Shown: positions 26,546-35,572 of the stretch, piece by piece
How the letters are laid out: each line of letters opens with the position of its first letter
Numbering within the stretch: position 1 is the first letter of the stretch
From: Rudaea sp.
GTDB taxonomy: Bacteria; Pseudomonadota; Gammaproteobacteria; Xanthomonadales; Rhodanobacteraceae
Length of the DNA stretch: 64,000 bases
NCBI GenBank assembly: GCA_031291055.1
Contig: JARLJU010000340.1
Coordinates: 52,948-116,947, forward strand
Direction of reading: 5' to 3'
Program-made: the position numbers and the translations under genes
The notes under the pieces: model-generated
Databases searched by the model: none
What the model saw: only the letters and a program-made list of their open reading frames with translations
What the model was told of the DNA's origin: nothing

Positions 26546-29500
26546 ATGAGATCACGCATACTTCGGCTGCGACCGCTCGCCGCGTCTGTTGCGGTACTGG
26601 TTGCCGCGGCCGGCTTGTCCGCAAACGTCACGTTTGCCAGCTCGCCGGTCTACACCGACGACTCCGGTCACCTTGGACCGGACACTCGCGTCGGCTTGGC
26701 CAATGTGGGCACTGCGCGCTACATAGTGCGTTTCACGGAGGCGCCGCTGGCGCTCTACAATTCGGTCGCTGCCAGCAGGCCAATTGCCGGCGTGAGCTCG
26801 ATTCCGACCAAGACGATGAAGAACGGTCGCGCGCGCCTGGATGTAAAAAGCACGCAGGCCGTGAGTTATGTGAACTATTTGAAGGGTCAGCAGCAACAGC
26901 ATCTGAGCGATATCAGCACCGCCCTCAAACAGCCAGTTGTGCCGCGCTACAGCATGCAATACGCCCTGAACGCCGTTGTCGTGGAATTGACCGGCGACCA
27001 GGCTGCAACAGTGCGAAAGCTGCCTGGCGTTGTTGCAGTTGAGCGCGATCTTCCGCATCCGCTTGCCACGGACATTGGTCCGGGCTTTATCGGCGCGGCG
27101 TCAGTATGGTGGGGAACACCTGCGGGCCAGGATACGCTTTTCGCCAGCGGCTTCGACAATAGCGGCGGTTTCTTTGGCGACGGCATCGTTATCGGTGACA
27201 TCGATACCGGCTACAACAGCATGAGCCCTTCGTTCCAGCCGACCGATGGCAAAGGCTATACCGTGCAAAACCCGTTGGGCGCGGGCGTACATCTTGGGCA
27301 ATGCTCAGTGGCAGGAATCAGTCTTGCCGGCTGCAACGACAAAGTCATTGGCGTTTACGATGAGATCGACCTGACCAACAGTGGCGGTCCGTTTACTTCG
27401 TATTCGGTCGAAGACACTCAGGGTCACGGCAGCCATACCGCCAGTACAGCGGCTGGCGATTACCGCTCGGCGACGCTCGCCGGTTACACCGCGAACGTTT
27501 CCGGCGTTGCGCCGCATGCCAACCTCGTCATCTATTACGCCTGCTCGCCGGACCCAGCCGTCGAGTGCTCGACTGCGGCAACTACAGCTTCAGTGGACCA
27601 GGCAATTCAGGACGGTGTTGTCGACGCATTGAACTACTCGATCAGCGGCGGCACGGATCCGTGGAATGACTCCACTTCGCTGGCATTCCTTTCCGCCGCG
27701 AATGCAGGAATCTTTGTGGCTGCGGCTGCTGGCAACACCGGGACGAGTGTTCCGAATCAAGTCGCTGGCACCGCGAACCATTGGGAACCGTGGGTTACGA
27801 CGGTGGCCGCCGGTACGCACACTGGTGGCGCCATCGCGCCGAATCTGAGCCTTACCGGCCCGGGTACGCCACCGTCCAATGTGCAGAACCTGCCCTTGAC
27901 CGAAGGCGTAACCGATACGCCGCCGACAGCGACGGTTTCGGCGACAATGAATCTGAGTCCCTTGTTCCACAACTCCAATACGAGCGGAAACGATGCCTGC
28001 TCGGCGTTTTCCGCAGGCCAGTTCACCGGAGCGATTGCTCTGGTCAGCCGCGGTACTTGCACCTTCTCGACCAAGGTGGCCAATGCGGTCGCTGCGGGCG
28101 CAGTAGCGGTGATTATTTCCGACAATCGTCCCGAAGCGCCGTTGACGGCGAGTCTTGTACCGACTGCCACGGTACCGGTCTACACCGTTACGCAGGCGCA
28201 GGGTACAGCGTTGCAAACGTTCCTTGCGGCCAATTCCAACTCGGCGCCTGCGGTTATCCCGTATCCGCCGATACGTCAGCCGACGCAACCGGATGTACTG
28301 GCGAACTTCAGTCTGCTCGGTCCAGTTGGCATCGACGTGATCAAACCCGACGTGCAAGGGCCAGGTGTGAACATTCTCGCGTCGATCGCCAATGACGGTA
28401 GCCCCAACGGGCCCAATTTGGTCGCGCTGTACAACGGCACATCGATGGCGACACCGCATACCACGGGTTCGGGTGCGTTGATGCTTGGTCTGCATCCAAC
28501 GTGGACCCCGCTCGAAGCGAAATCGGCGCTGATGATGACGGCAAAGGAATCCGGACTCACCAAGGCAAATGGCGTAACTCCGAGCGATTACTTCGATCGC
28601 GGTTCGGGCCGCCTGCAGGACTTCCCGGCGAGCACGGCTGGCTTGGTTCTCGACGAAAACGCGTTGAACTTCGACTACGCCAATCCAGCAGCCGGTGGTG
28701 ATCCGAGCACGTTGAATCTTGCCAGCATGCAGGGGTTCTCGTGCATCAATTCGTGCAGTTTCACCCGCACCTTTACGGCTACGGCAAACGAAACTGTGAC
28801 ATGGACTGTGAGCCTGACAGGCGAGGTTGGCGCGCTTGCGACGCCGGACACGACAAGCTTCGGTATCAGTGCGGGTAACACTCAGACAATCAATCTTTCG
28901 ATTGATTCCAGCGGTTTGGCCTCCGACGGCAGCATCCATTTCGGCGAAATGACATTGACACCGAGTGATGCCACGTTGGCAACGCTGCATCTTCCGATCG
29001 CAATATCGGTGCCTGAACCGACCATCGCGGCGCAGCCCAATCCGTTGTCGATTACCGGTGTCGGCGTGACATCTGCGAACGCGACATTGGTGGTGCGTAA
29101 TATCGGTGGGCCGACGCTCAATGTTGACCAGGATGGGGCGACTACGGATATCGGTTACGTCTGGAGCGACCAGCCGACACCAAATACGTACGGGTATACC
29201 AGCACGCAGTATGCGGGACGCGAGGCAGGTGCCACGGACTTCTTTGCGTCGGACGACTTCACGATTACCGGCAGCAGCCCGATCAATCTGTCCGTAATTT
29301 ATGTGCCAGGGTTTGCGCAACCGAACGGCCTGGCCAGTTTCGGCCAGAACCTGCAGATCCACTGGCGCATCTACTCTGATGCGAACGGGCAACCGAGCGG
29401 CAATCCTGACAACGGCTCGGCGCTTTGGAGCTTCGACGGCACAGCCTCGTCTGCCGGCGTCTACATTGGTGCAGTTCAATTCCCGGACGATATATACCTC

Positions 29501-29938
29501 GACGTGGTTGGCGCCGGTGCACCGCCCACGGCATTGCCGGCCGGTCACTACTGGCTTGTCGTGTACCCGACCTTCCCCTGCCTCGGAGCGGGCGCGGGTT
29601 GCACGACCGGACAGTGGTATTGGCTGACCAGTTCGACGGGTTCTGGTTCTTCCGCGGTCAGCATCGCTCCGCAATCAACGAGCCCTGCGTGGACGCCGAT
29701 CGACCCAAGTACCGGCGCGGGATTGTCCATGTATCTGCAGAGTGAGGTCACCTGCGTTGTGCCGGCGTGGCTGTCGCAGGTGGGTCTGCCCACGGCTATC
29801 GCTGGGCTTTCCTCGTCCAACGTCACAGTCACGGCCACGGGGCCGTTGCCGTCGACAAGTGCCACAGGCTACTTGTGCCTGAGCAGCAACGATCCGAACA
29901 CGCCGGACCTGCCGGTGCAGGTGAACGCGGCTCAATAA
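26546..29938 (+). CDS. Secreted subtilisin-family (S8) protease with I9 propeptide and PA domain
   Basis: 1130 residues from ATG 26546, chosen because GGAGG lies about 9 bases upstream and a clear signal peptide follows (ends VTFASS). Inhibitor I9-like propeptide (about 50-165; ARYIVRFTEAPLALYN ... GVVAVERD), then the S8 domain with the full triad: Asp220 in GDIDTGYN, His294 in QGHGSHTA and Ser633 in NGTSMATPHTTG. A protease-associated (PA) domain insert is recognised by ALVSRGTCTFSTKVANA. The C-terminal part has an Fn3-like domain (FTRTFTATANETVTW) and a further beta-rich region. Unlike the other exoproteins here it lacks the FxDGFE-type tail and ends PVQVNAAQ. A terminator follows. Confidence 0.94.
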   Translation: MRSRILRLRPLAASVAVLVAAAGLSANVTFASSPVYTDDSGHLGPDTRVGLANVGTARYIVRFTEAPLALYNSVAASRPIAGVSSIPTKTMKNGRARLDVKSTQAVSYVNYLKGQQQQHLSDISTALKQPVVPRYSMQYALNAVVVELTGDQAATVRKLPGVVAVERDLPHPLATDIGPGFIGAASVWWGTPAGQDTLFASGFDNSGGFFGDGIVIGDIDTGYNSMSPSFQPTDGKGYTVQNPLGAGVHLGQCSVAGISLAGCNDKVIGVYDEIDLTNSGGPFTSYSVEDTQGHGSHTASTAAGDYRSATLAGYTANVSGVAPHANLVIYYACSPDPAVECSTAATTASVDQAIQDGVVDALNYSISGGTDPWNDSTSLAFLSAANAGIFVAAAAGNTGTSVPNQVAGTANHWEPWVTTVAAGTHTGGAIAPNLSLTGPGTPPSNVQNLPLTEGVTDTPPTATVSATMNLSPLFHNSNTSGNDACSAFSAGQFTGAIALVSRGTCTFSTKVANAVAAGAVAVIISDNRPEAPLTASLVPTATVPVYTVTQAQGTALQTFLAANSNSAPAVIPYPPIRQPTQPDVLANFSLLGPVGIDVIKPDVQGPGVNILASIANDGSPNGPNLVALYNGTSMATPHTTGSGALMLGLHPTWTPLEAKSALMMTAKESGLTKANGVTPSDYFDRGSGRLQDFPASTAGLVLDENALNFDYANPAAGGDPSTLNLASMQGFSCINSCSFTRTFTATANETVTWTVSLTGEVGALATPDTTSFGISAGNTQTINLSIDSSGLASDGSIHFGEMTLTPSDATLATLHLPIAISVPEPTIAAQPNPLSITGVGVTSANATLVVRNIGGPTLNVDQDGATTDIGYVWSDQPTPNTYGYTSTQYAGREAGATDFFASDDFTITGSSPINLSVIYVPGFAQPNGLASFGQNLQIHWRIYSDANGQPSGNPDNGSALWSFDGTASSAGVYIGAVQFPDDIYLDVVGAGAPPTALPAGHYWLVVYPTFPCLGAGAGCTTGQWYWLTSSTGSGSSAVSIAPQSTSPAWTPIDPSTGAGLSMYLQSEVTCVVPAWLSQVGLPTAIAGLSSSNVTVTATGPLPSTSATGYLCLSSNDPNTPDLPVQVNAAQ

Positions 29939-29992
29939 GCAGGCAACGATTGTCACGCGCCAAGTCTTGGTGCGTGGCGATCAAACGGGTTC

Positions 29993-30020
29993 GAGGGGCG
30001 CATTGCGCCCCTCTTTTTTT
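29993..30020 (+). terminator. Rho-independent terminator of the first S8 protease gene
   Basis: GAGGGGCGC (29993-30001) pairs with GCGCCCCTC (30005-30013) around an ATT loop and is followed by seven T (30014-30020), 54 bases after the stop codon. Confidence 0.92.
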
Positions 30021-30474
30021 GTGGCCGTGATTCCAATAAAAAAACGCAAGGTCACTAGTCAAAAAAGTCCGATCCTGTGCGCATGGAAACGTGGCCCTGA
30101 GCACTGGTTCGCGCGACTCTTGGCTTTAAGTAACTACCTGGTAACGGACTCGATCTGCCGCTTCACATTCTCCGCAAGCGGATTGATCTTGCCGTGCACA
30201 CGATGGCGCGCCGGCTTTGGGTGTCGGAGGGACGCGCAGCGCAATGACCGCAGAATTTTCCGCCCTCATTGAGGCAGACCACTTTCGCAGTGCAACATGC
30301 GAGTTTGCGAAAAAAAGCAATTGCAGACGAGAAAAAACTGGCCTATTGTTGCAGGCAAGTCGGGTATCACTTACCGATCCATGGGGGGATCGGGCGCACT
30401 GGGAACAGCCGAATCTGGCTGTTGCGCCTTGATCCTTTGAACACAGCATAGTCAATCGTTCGGGGTAGATTTCA
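30021..30474. other. Intergenic region upstream of the second S8 gene
   Basis: 454 bp with no convincing gene. The last 30 bases resemble the leader of the first S8 gene: a -10-like CATAGT (30447-30452), then GGGGTAGATT (30462-30471) just before the ATG. A plausible TTG-type -35 is not well spaced (TTGCGC at 30422, spacer 19), so the promoter is uncertain. An A-rich run (30307-30350) lies further upstream. Confidence 0.5.
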
Positions 30475-33400
30475 ATGCGAATGCCATTCATCAGGTCCAG
30501 CCTGGCGGCTGCGACTGCTCTCGTCTTATTGGCGAGCCCGCTTTATGCGGCTACGAATCCACAAAACCTGGGCTTGGGCCTGGACAAACTCGTCGAAAGT
30601 CGCGCCATCGTCAAGGCGAATGCCAGCCGTGCGATCTATGGTGGCTATGCGACCGAGCAGGCGGCAAATTATGCGAGCCTGGCGATCACCGACGAGACCG
30701 ATGTCAACCGTGTCCTGGTCGACATCGTTCCCACCGGCCGAATCAGCATGGATGCAGTGGCCAGCACCTTGCAGGCGTCGATTCCGTCGATGCAGATCAA
30801 GTCGGTCGACCCCAAGTATCGTGGCACCGGCGTCATCGAGGCTTATGTCTCGGTTGACGAGGCGACTACCGTGGCGACTACCGCCGGCGTCAAGTCGGTA
30901 TTCCTTGCGCTCAAGCCTTATGTGCGCTCCAAGCAGGGTCCCGTTCCGGCACCCAGCGTCGTGGCCGGCGACCATCTGCTCAAGATCGGCACGGCGTTCG
31001 ACCAGGGCGTCATCCAGCACCGTGTCGACCGCATCAGCCAGCTCTACAACCCGTCGGCGCCGGTCAATTACGACGGTAGCGGGATCTCGATCGGCATCCT
31101 TTCGGACAGCTATGACACGCGTTCGGCTTCCCCGCATGCCGCGACTGCGGTGACCAACTTCGATCTGCCGGGTGCAGCGGCAAATCCGTGGAACACCCAA
31201 CCCGTCGTGGTGCTGCAGGATTTCCCCGGCGGTACCGACGAAGGTCGAGGCATGACCGAGATCGTCTACAAGATGGCGCCGCGCGCACGCCTGGCGTTTG
31301 CGACCGCCGACAATGGCGAAGTGGGCTTTGCCAACAACATCCGCGCGCTCGCCGCGCTCCCCGGATTTACCTACGACCCCTCGATACAACAGGGCTTCAA
31401 GGCCGATGTCATTGCCGACGACGTCGGCTACTACGACGAGCCTTGGTATGAGGATGGCATCATTTCCGATGGCATCGACGACGTCGCCGCTGCCGGTACC
31501 TCGTATTTCTCGTCGGCTGCCAACGACATCGGCATCAACGGCTATGAATCCCCGCTGCGCATCATCCTCAACGGAACGGGGTTGACCGCCGCAGCGGGCA
31601 ATACCGCTCTGGCCAACACCAACATCAGCCTGTCCGGCGTGCCAGCCAATCTGTACGCAGGCGGCTTCCACAACTTCAACCCATCGGGGCTGGATGTTGC
31701 GCAGCTGGTGAACTACACCGGTACGCAAATCGTCGTCATGCAGTGGGACGATCCCTACGATTCGAAGGATCTGACTCCGGATCAACCGCCGATTTATTCG
31801 GCCGCCGGAACCATCGACAATACGACAACCTCGGTGACCTACGACCAGACCAGCACGCCACCGCTGCCGCCCTTTGTCCAGGGCCAGGCCTATGTGATCG
31901 CCGAAGCGGCGACCAGCGGCAACCTCGACGCCATCATCAACATCTATGATTCGTCCAACAATCTTGTCGTCAGCCAGGATACCGGCACGGACGAGACAGT
32001 GAACTTCTTCGCCCCGGCGACGGACCAGTACCGCGTCGTCGTCAACCGCTACTCGACGACTACCGGAAACTTCACTTTCACCGTCAGCACCGCGCAAGGC
32101 CAGGCCGGCGTGACGACCGACCTGAATCTCCTGGTGTTCAACACTGCCGGTGCGTACCAGGCAACGCGGTCGCTCACGTCGAACAACCTGGCCAACAACC
32201 GACCGATCGAACTCGCGCAATTCGCCCCGCCGTCCGGCCAGACGCAGCTGCAATTCGTGATCGCGCGTGCGAACACGCCAACGGCAGCGCAACTGCCCAC
32301 GCGTGTACGCTGGCTCATCCCCGGCAACGGCGCCAGTGGCCTGGGTCCGGCGGAATACTTCACGTACAACACGGTCACCACGGGAGGTCACCCCACGGCG
32401 GTTGGGTGCAACGGTACGGCCGCCTATTCGGTGTTCAGGCCCAATGTACCGGAGTCGTTCACGTCGCCTGGCCCGGCCACGATCCTGTTCGACAAGCAAT
32501 CCAAGCGCCTGGCTGCGCCCGATGTTCGCCAGCAGCCGCGTGTCGCGGCGGCCGACGCCGGCAACACGTCGTTCTTCAGCTCCGATTCCACGAACGACCT
32601 GGATACCAACCCCAACTTCTCCGGTACGAGCGCCGCTGCGCCTCACGCCGCCGCTATCGCGGCCCTAGTACTGCAGTCCCGCGGTGGTTCGGGCAGTGTC
32701 ACGCCTACGCAGATGACCAGCATCCTGCAGGCGTCGGCGTTCCCGCATGACCTGGATCCGTCGTTTGCCTCGGGAACTGCCGCAGCCACCGACGGCGGCA
32801 CGGTATCGGTTTCGATCAGCTCGGACAACGACTCGAACACAGCGACCGGTCAGAACGACCCGTCGTCGTTCCAGATCACCTACTCCGGGCCGGGATCGCT
32901 GGCCAGCATCACCTTCAACCCTGCCGGTACGGACGTGGCCGGCGGCAACGTCAGCGGCGGCAACAATGGCCCGATGAACGACGTGGGTTCGCTGCCGGCG
33001 ACCGTCACCTACTTCGAGAACAATTACCCTGGTCTGGCCTTCCTGCCGGCGACCAAGGCGTTCACGCTCGGGCCGCTGACGAACCTGGTGGCCGCAGACG
33101 TCACCGTGCCGCTGAGTACTACGCCATACACCGGGTTCAGCAATCTGGCCCCTTCACCAGCCAACGGCACGAGCCAGTTCCGCACGATGACGATCAAGTT
33201 CCCGAATGCCAACTTTACGACCGGCGCCGCACTCCGGTTCACCGTAGGTCGCGGTGCGCAACATTCCGCGGTCACGGGTAACGGTACGGTCATCGGTGCA
33301 GGATCAGTAACCTCCAATCCGCTTGCCGATCTGTTCGGTGGTGGCGTGCTGATACCCAGTGGCGTCGTCGTCAACGATGGCATGGCTTTCAGCGGCACGA

Positions 33401-34800
33401 CCACGGCGGGCGGCGTGTTCACCGGCACGATCAAGAACAAGATCGGTACGGGGTACAGTGTTGTCGACGGCTACGGCTTCATCGATGCATCGGTGGCGAC
33501 CGGCACGCTCAGGGGAGTCGCTTCCGCTGCGCCGGCTTCCGGTTACCCGAACGACATCGTGTTGCTCACGGTGAACGTGACCGGCGGCACGAATCCGGCA
33601 AGCACCGGTCTGGCGGTCAAGGCCAACCTCAGCGGCATCGGTGGCAGTTCGTCACAGGGCCTGTATGACGACGGCACGCACGGCGACGCGGTCGCGGGTG
33701 ACAACGTGTTTTCGGTGAACGCGGTCGTCGGCGCGAATGCAGCCCCGGGCAGCCTGGTCATTCCGGTCACGATCCAGGACAACCAGTCGCGCAGCGGCAA
33801 CGCCTCGATCAACTTCACGGTACTCGCGGCGACATCGCCTTCGGGCGTGGGTACGGCCACGCCGGCCGCGGTGTCGGTAACGGAGACGTCGTTGCTGACG
33901 GTGGCAGTCACTTCAGGTACCGGACCTGTCAGCACCGGTATTGCCGTCAAGGCCGATCTGAGCAGCATCGGCGGCAACGCGGCGCAGGCGTTCAACGACA
34001 ATGGCGACGGTACGTTCTCGTTCGGCGCAACCGTGCCGATCGGCACCGCCGCCGGCGCGAAGACCCTGCCAGTAACGGTATCGGATGCGCAGTCGCGCAG
34101 CAGCTCGACCAGCATCTCGCTCTCGGTGCTTGCACCGACGGCGCTCAGTGCCTCCGGCTCGGCTGCGCCTTCGGCGGTCATCGCCGGCGGGGCGACACAC
34201 CTGTCCGTTTCGGTGACGCCAGGCGCCAGCCCCGCCAGCAGCGGCATCCAGGTCAGTGCCGATCTGACCAGCATTGGCGGCAACGCGACGCAAGCGCTCG
34301 CCGATGACGGCAGCGGTACCTCGTTTGCGTTCGATGCGACGGTCGATGCGGCCACGACACCGGGAGTCAAGCTGTTGCCGGTGACGATCACGGATGCCCA
34401 GGGCCGCAGTACGACTGTGACGCTCGGACTGAACGTGCCGACGCCGGGCGCGCCGTATGCCACGGGCATTGTCGTGTCGGGCTTGCCGGGCAGTTCGGTG
34501 CTGCTGCAGGCCGTGGCGACTCCGGGCAGCGAGCCGACTTCAACCAGCCTGGTCGTGACGGTCGACCTGAGCGCGATCGGCGGCAGCGCCACGCAGGCAC
34601 TTTACGACGACGGCACGAACGGCGATCAGGTGGCCGGCGATGGCGTGTACTCGTTCGCGACGACGCTGGATTCCGGCACACCGATCGGTGCGACGTTCAA
34701 TCTGCCGGTGACGGTCAGCGATGCGCAAATGCGCACCGGCGCGGGTTCGATCCAGCTCACCACCTTGAACGATCGCATCTTCGGCGACGGTTTCGAGTAG
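30475..34800 (+). CDS. Giant secreted S8-family protein with four C-terminal repeat domains and a Glu in place of the catalytic His
   Basis: 1441 residues; signal peptide ending SPLYAAT. The subtilisin-like scaffold shows Asp211 (GILSDSYDT), Ser719 (FSGTSAAAPHAA) and the Asn-bearing SSAAND loop, but the helix that normally carries HGT reads TDEGRGMTEIVYKMAP, putting Glu256 where His is expected, as in sedolisins. A pre-peptidase-like insert (about residues 440-550) interrupts the catalytic domain. Residues about 1010-1430 are four repeats of roughly 100 aa with the signature DLSxIGGxxxQ..DDG..GDxVxGDxVFS, one of which also occurs in the nuclease at 17936. It ends NDRIFGDGFE. Whether it is an active protease is open. 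Confidence 0.88.
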   Translation: MRMPFIRSSLAAATALVLLASPLYAATNPQNLGLGLDKLVESRAIVKANASRAIYGGYATEQAANYASLAITDETDVNRVLVDIVPTGRISMDAVASTLQASIPSMQIKSVDPKYRGTGVIEAYVSVDEATTVATTAGVKSVFLALKPYVRSKQGPVPAPSVVAGDHLLKIGTAFDQGVIQHRVDRISQLYNPSAPVNYDGSGISIGILSDSYDTRSASPHAATAVTNFDLPGAAANPWNTQPVVVLQDFPGGTDEGRGMTEIVYKMAPRARLAFATADNGEVGFANNIRALAALPGFTYDPSIQQGFKADVIADDVGYYDEPWYEDGIISDGIDDVAAAGTSYFSSAANDIGINGYESPLRIILNGTGLTAAAGNTALANTNISLSGVPANLYAGGFHNFNPSGLDVAQLVNYTGTQIVVMQWDDPYDSKDLTPDQPPIYSAAGTIDNTTTSVTYDQTSTPPLPPFVQGQAYVIAEAATSGNLDAIINIYDSSNNLVVSQDTGTDETVNFFAPATDQYRVVVNRYSTTTGNFTFTVSTAQGQAGVTTDLNLLVFNTAGAYQATRSLTSNNLANNRPIELAQFAPPSGQTQLQFVIARANTPTAAQLPTRVRWLIPGNGASGLGPAEYFTYNTVTTGGHPTAVGCNGTAAYSVFRPNVPESFTSPGPATILFDKQSKRLAAPDVRQQPRVAAADAGNTSFFSSDSTNDLDTNPNFSGTSAAAPHAAAIAALVLQSRGGSGSVTPTQMTSILQASAFPHDLDPSFASGTAAATDGGTVSVSISSDNDSNTATGQNDPSSFQITYSGPGSLASITFNPAGTDVAGGNVSGGNNGPMNDVGSLPATVTYFENNYPGLAFLPATKAFTLGPLTNLVAADVTVPLSTTPYTGFSNLAPSPANGTSQFRTMTIKFPNANFTTGAALRFTVGRGAQHSAVTGNGTVIGAGSVTSNPLADLFGGGVLIPSGVVVNDGMAFSGTTTAGGVFTGTIKNKIGTGYSVVDGYGFIDASVATGTLRGVASAAPASGYPNDIVLLTVNVTGGTNPASTGLAVKANLSGIGGSSSQGLYDDGTHGDAVAGDNVFSVNAVVGANAAPGSLVIPVTIQDNQSRSGNASINFTVLAATSPSGVGTATPAAVSVTETSLLTVAVTSGTGPVSTGIAVKADLSSIGGNAAQAFNDNGDGTFSFGATVPIGTAAGAKTLPVTVSDAQSRSSSTSISLSVLAPTALSASGSAAPSAVIAGGATHLSVSVTPGASPASSGIQVSADLTSIGGNATQALADDGSGTSFAFDATVDAATTPGVKLLPVTITDAQGRSTTVTLGLNVPTPGAPYATGIVVSGLPGSSVLLQAVATPGSEPTSTSLVVTVDLSAIGGSATQALYDDGTNGDQVAGDGVYSFATTLDSGTPIGATFNLPVTVSDAQMRTGAGSIQLTTLNDRIFGDGFE

Positions 34801-34840
34801 GCCCCGCCAGAGCCGGCGCACGCTGGCAAGAGGAACGCAA

Positions 34841-34866
34841 AGGGCGCCGCAAGGCGCCCTTTTTTT
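34841..34866 (+). terminator. Rho-independent terminator of the second S8 gene
   Basis: AGGGCGCC (34841-34848) pairs with GGCGCCCT (34853-34860) around a GCAA tetraloop, followed by six further T, 40 bases after the stop codon. Confidence 0.92.
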
Positions 34867-35002
34867 GGCAAACGTTCGACATTCTTGCGTATTCGTCGAT
34901 TGTGGGTCGATGCGGTCGTGTCACTCCAAGTGGTTGGCATAGGCGCGCGCAGGCAGGCACAGCGCAGACGCCTGGCGCGCCGCGGCACGATTCCCGCATC
35001 GA

Positions 35003-35563
35003 TCAGTAATGGCTTCCGTCCGCGATCGCGTATTTCGCCAGCACGTCACGCGCATCATCGCGCATGAGGTCCTGCTTGACGCGGATGCCGCGCCTGGTCA
35101 GTTCGCCAATCCAGTCCGCCGGCAACGGACCCTCGTCGAATTCAGTGAGTTCTTCCACGTCCTGCGAGCGCGCGCCGATCAGCAGTTCGTCGATACCGGC
35201 CCAGATTGTCGCGCCGTAGCACTGGCAGCAGGGCTGTGCACTGGTCGCCAGCACGAATTTTTCGCCACCTTCGTTGAGCCGGTAGCGTTGCAGGCGTGCC
35301 TGCGCCAGCATGTAGGCCATCATTTCAGCGTGGGCCACCGAACAGTTCTGTGTCACGACGCGGTTGACGCCGACCGACACCAGTCGGCCGGCACCGCTGA
35401 ACACGGCGGCACCGAACGGGCCGCCGGTACCATTTTCCACATTGCGGCGCGCCAGATCGATCGCCAGGGCCACGCGCGATTCGTCGTTGGCGTAGATGCG
35501 CGACTCGTCGATGGCTTCGTGCAGCCAGATCGGCAGGGTCAGATGCAGTTGCGCCAGGATCAT
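35003..35563 (-). CDS. Nucleoside/nucleobase deaminase (CDA-fold, guanine deaminase-like)
   Basis: 186-residue zinc-dependent deaminase. Zinc and catalytic motifs are HAEMMAYM (His ligand plus proton-shuttling Glu) and [16 protein letters not shown] (PCxxC ligands), with [18 protein letters not shown] before them. The length and the extended N-terminus distinguish it from TadA and suggest a guanine-deaminase or related purine deaminase of the GuaD type. The C-terminal segment ([11 protein letters not shown]) may shape the substrate pocket. Its ATG lies 9 bases beyond the glnS stop, so it is likely co-transcribed with glnS. The exact substrate is undetermined. Confidence 0.85.
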   Translation of the reverse strand: MILAQLHLTLPIWLHEAIDESRIYANDESRVALAIDLARRNVENGTGGPFGAAVFSGAGRLVSVGVNRVVTQNCSVAHAEMMAYMLAQARLQRYRLNEGGEKFVLATSAQPCCQCYGATIWAGIDELLIGARSQDVEELTEFDEGPLPADWIGELTRRGIRVKQDLMRDDARDVLAKYAIADGSHY

Positions 35564-35572
35564 GCCGCTATC

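Noticed and set aside
30126..30320. Possible minus-strand gene remnant ending GKINPLAENVKRQIESV
   Set aside because: Too short to assign, no homologue recognised, and no upstream coding continuity; left as intergenic.
30526..32646. 706-codon minus-strand frame opposite the giant S8 gene
   Set aside because: Mirror of the S8 reading frame with Arg/Val/Gly-rich shadow composition and no signal for translation.
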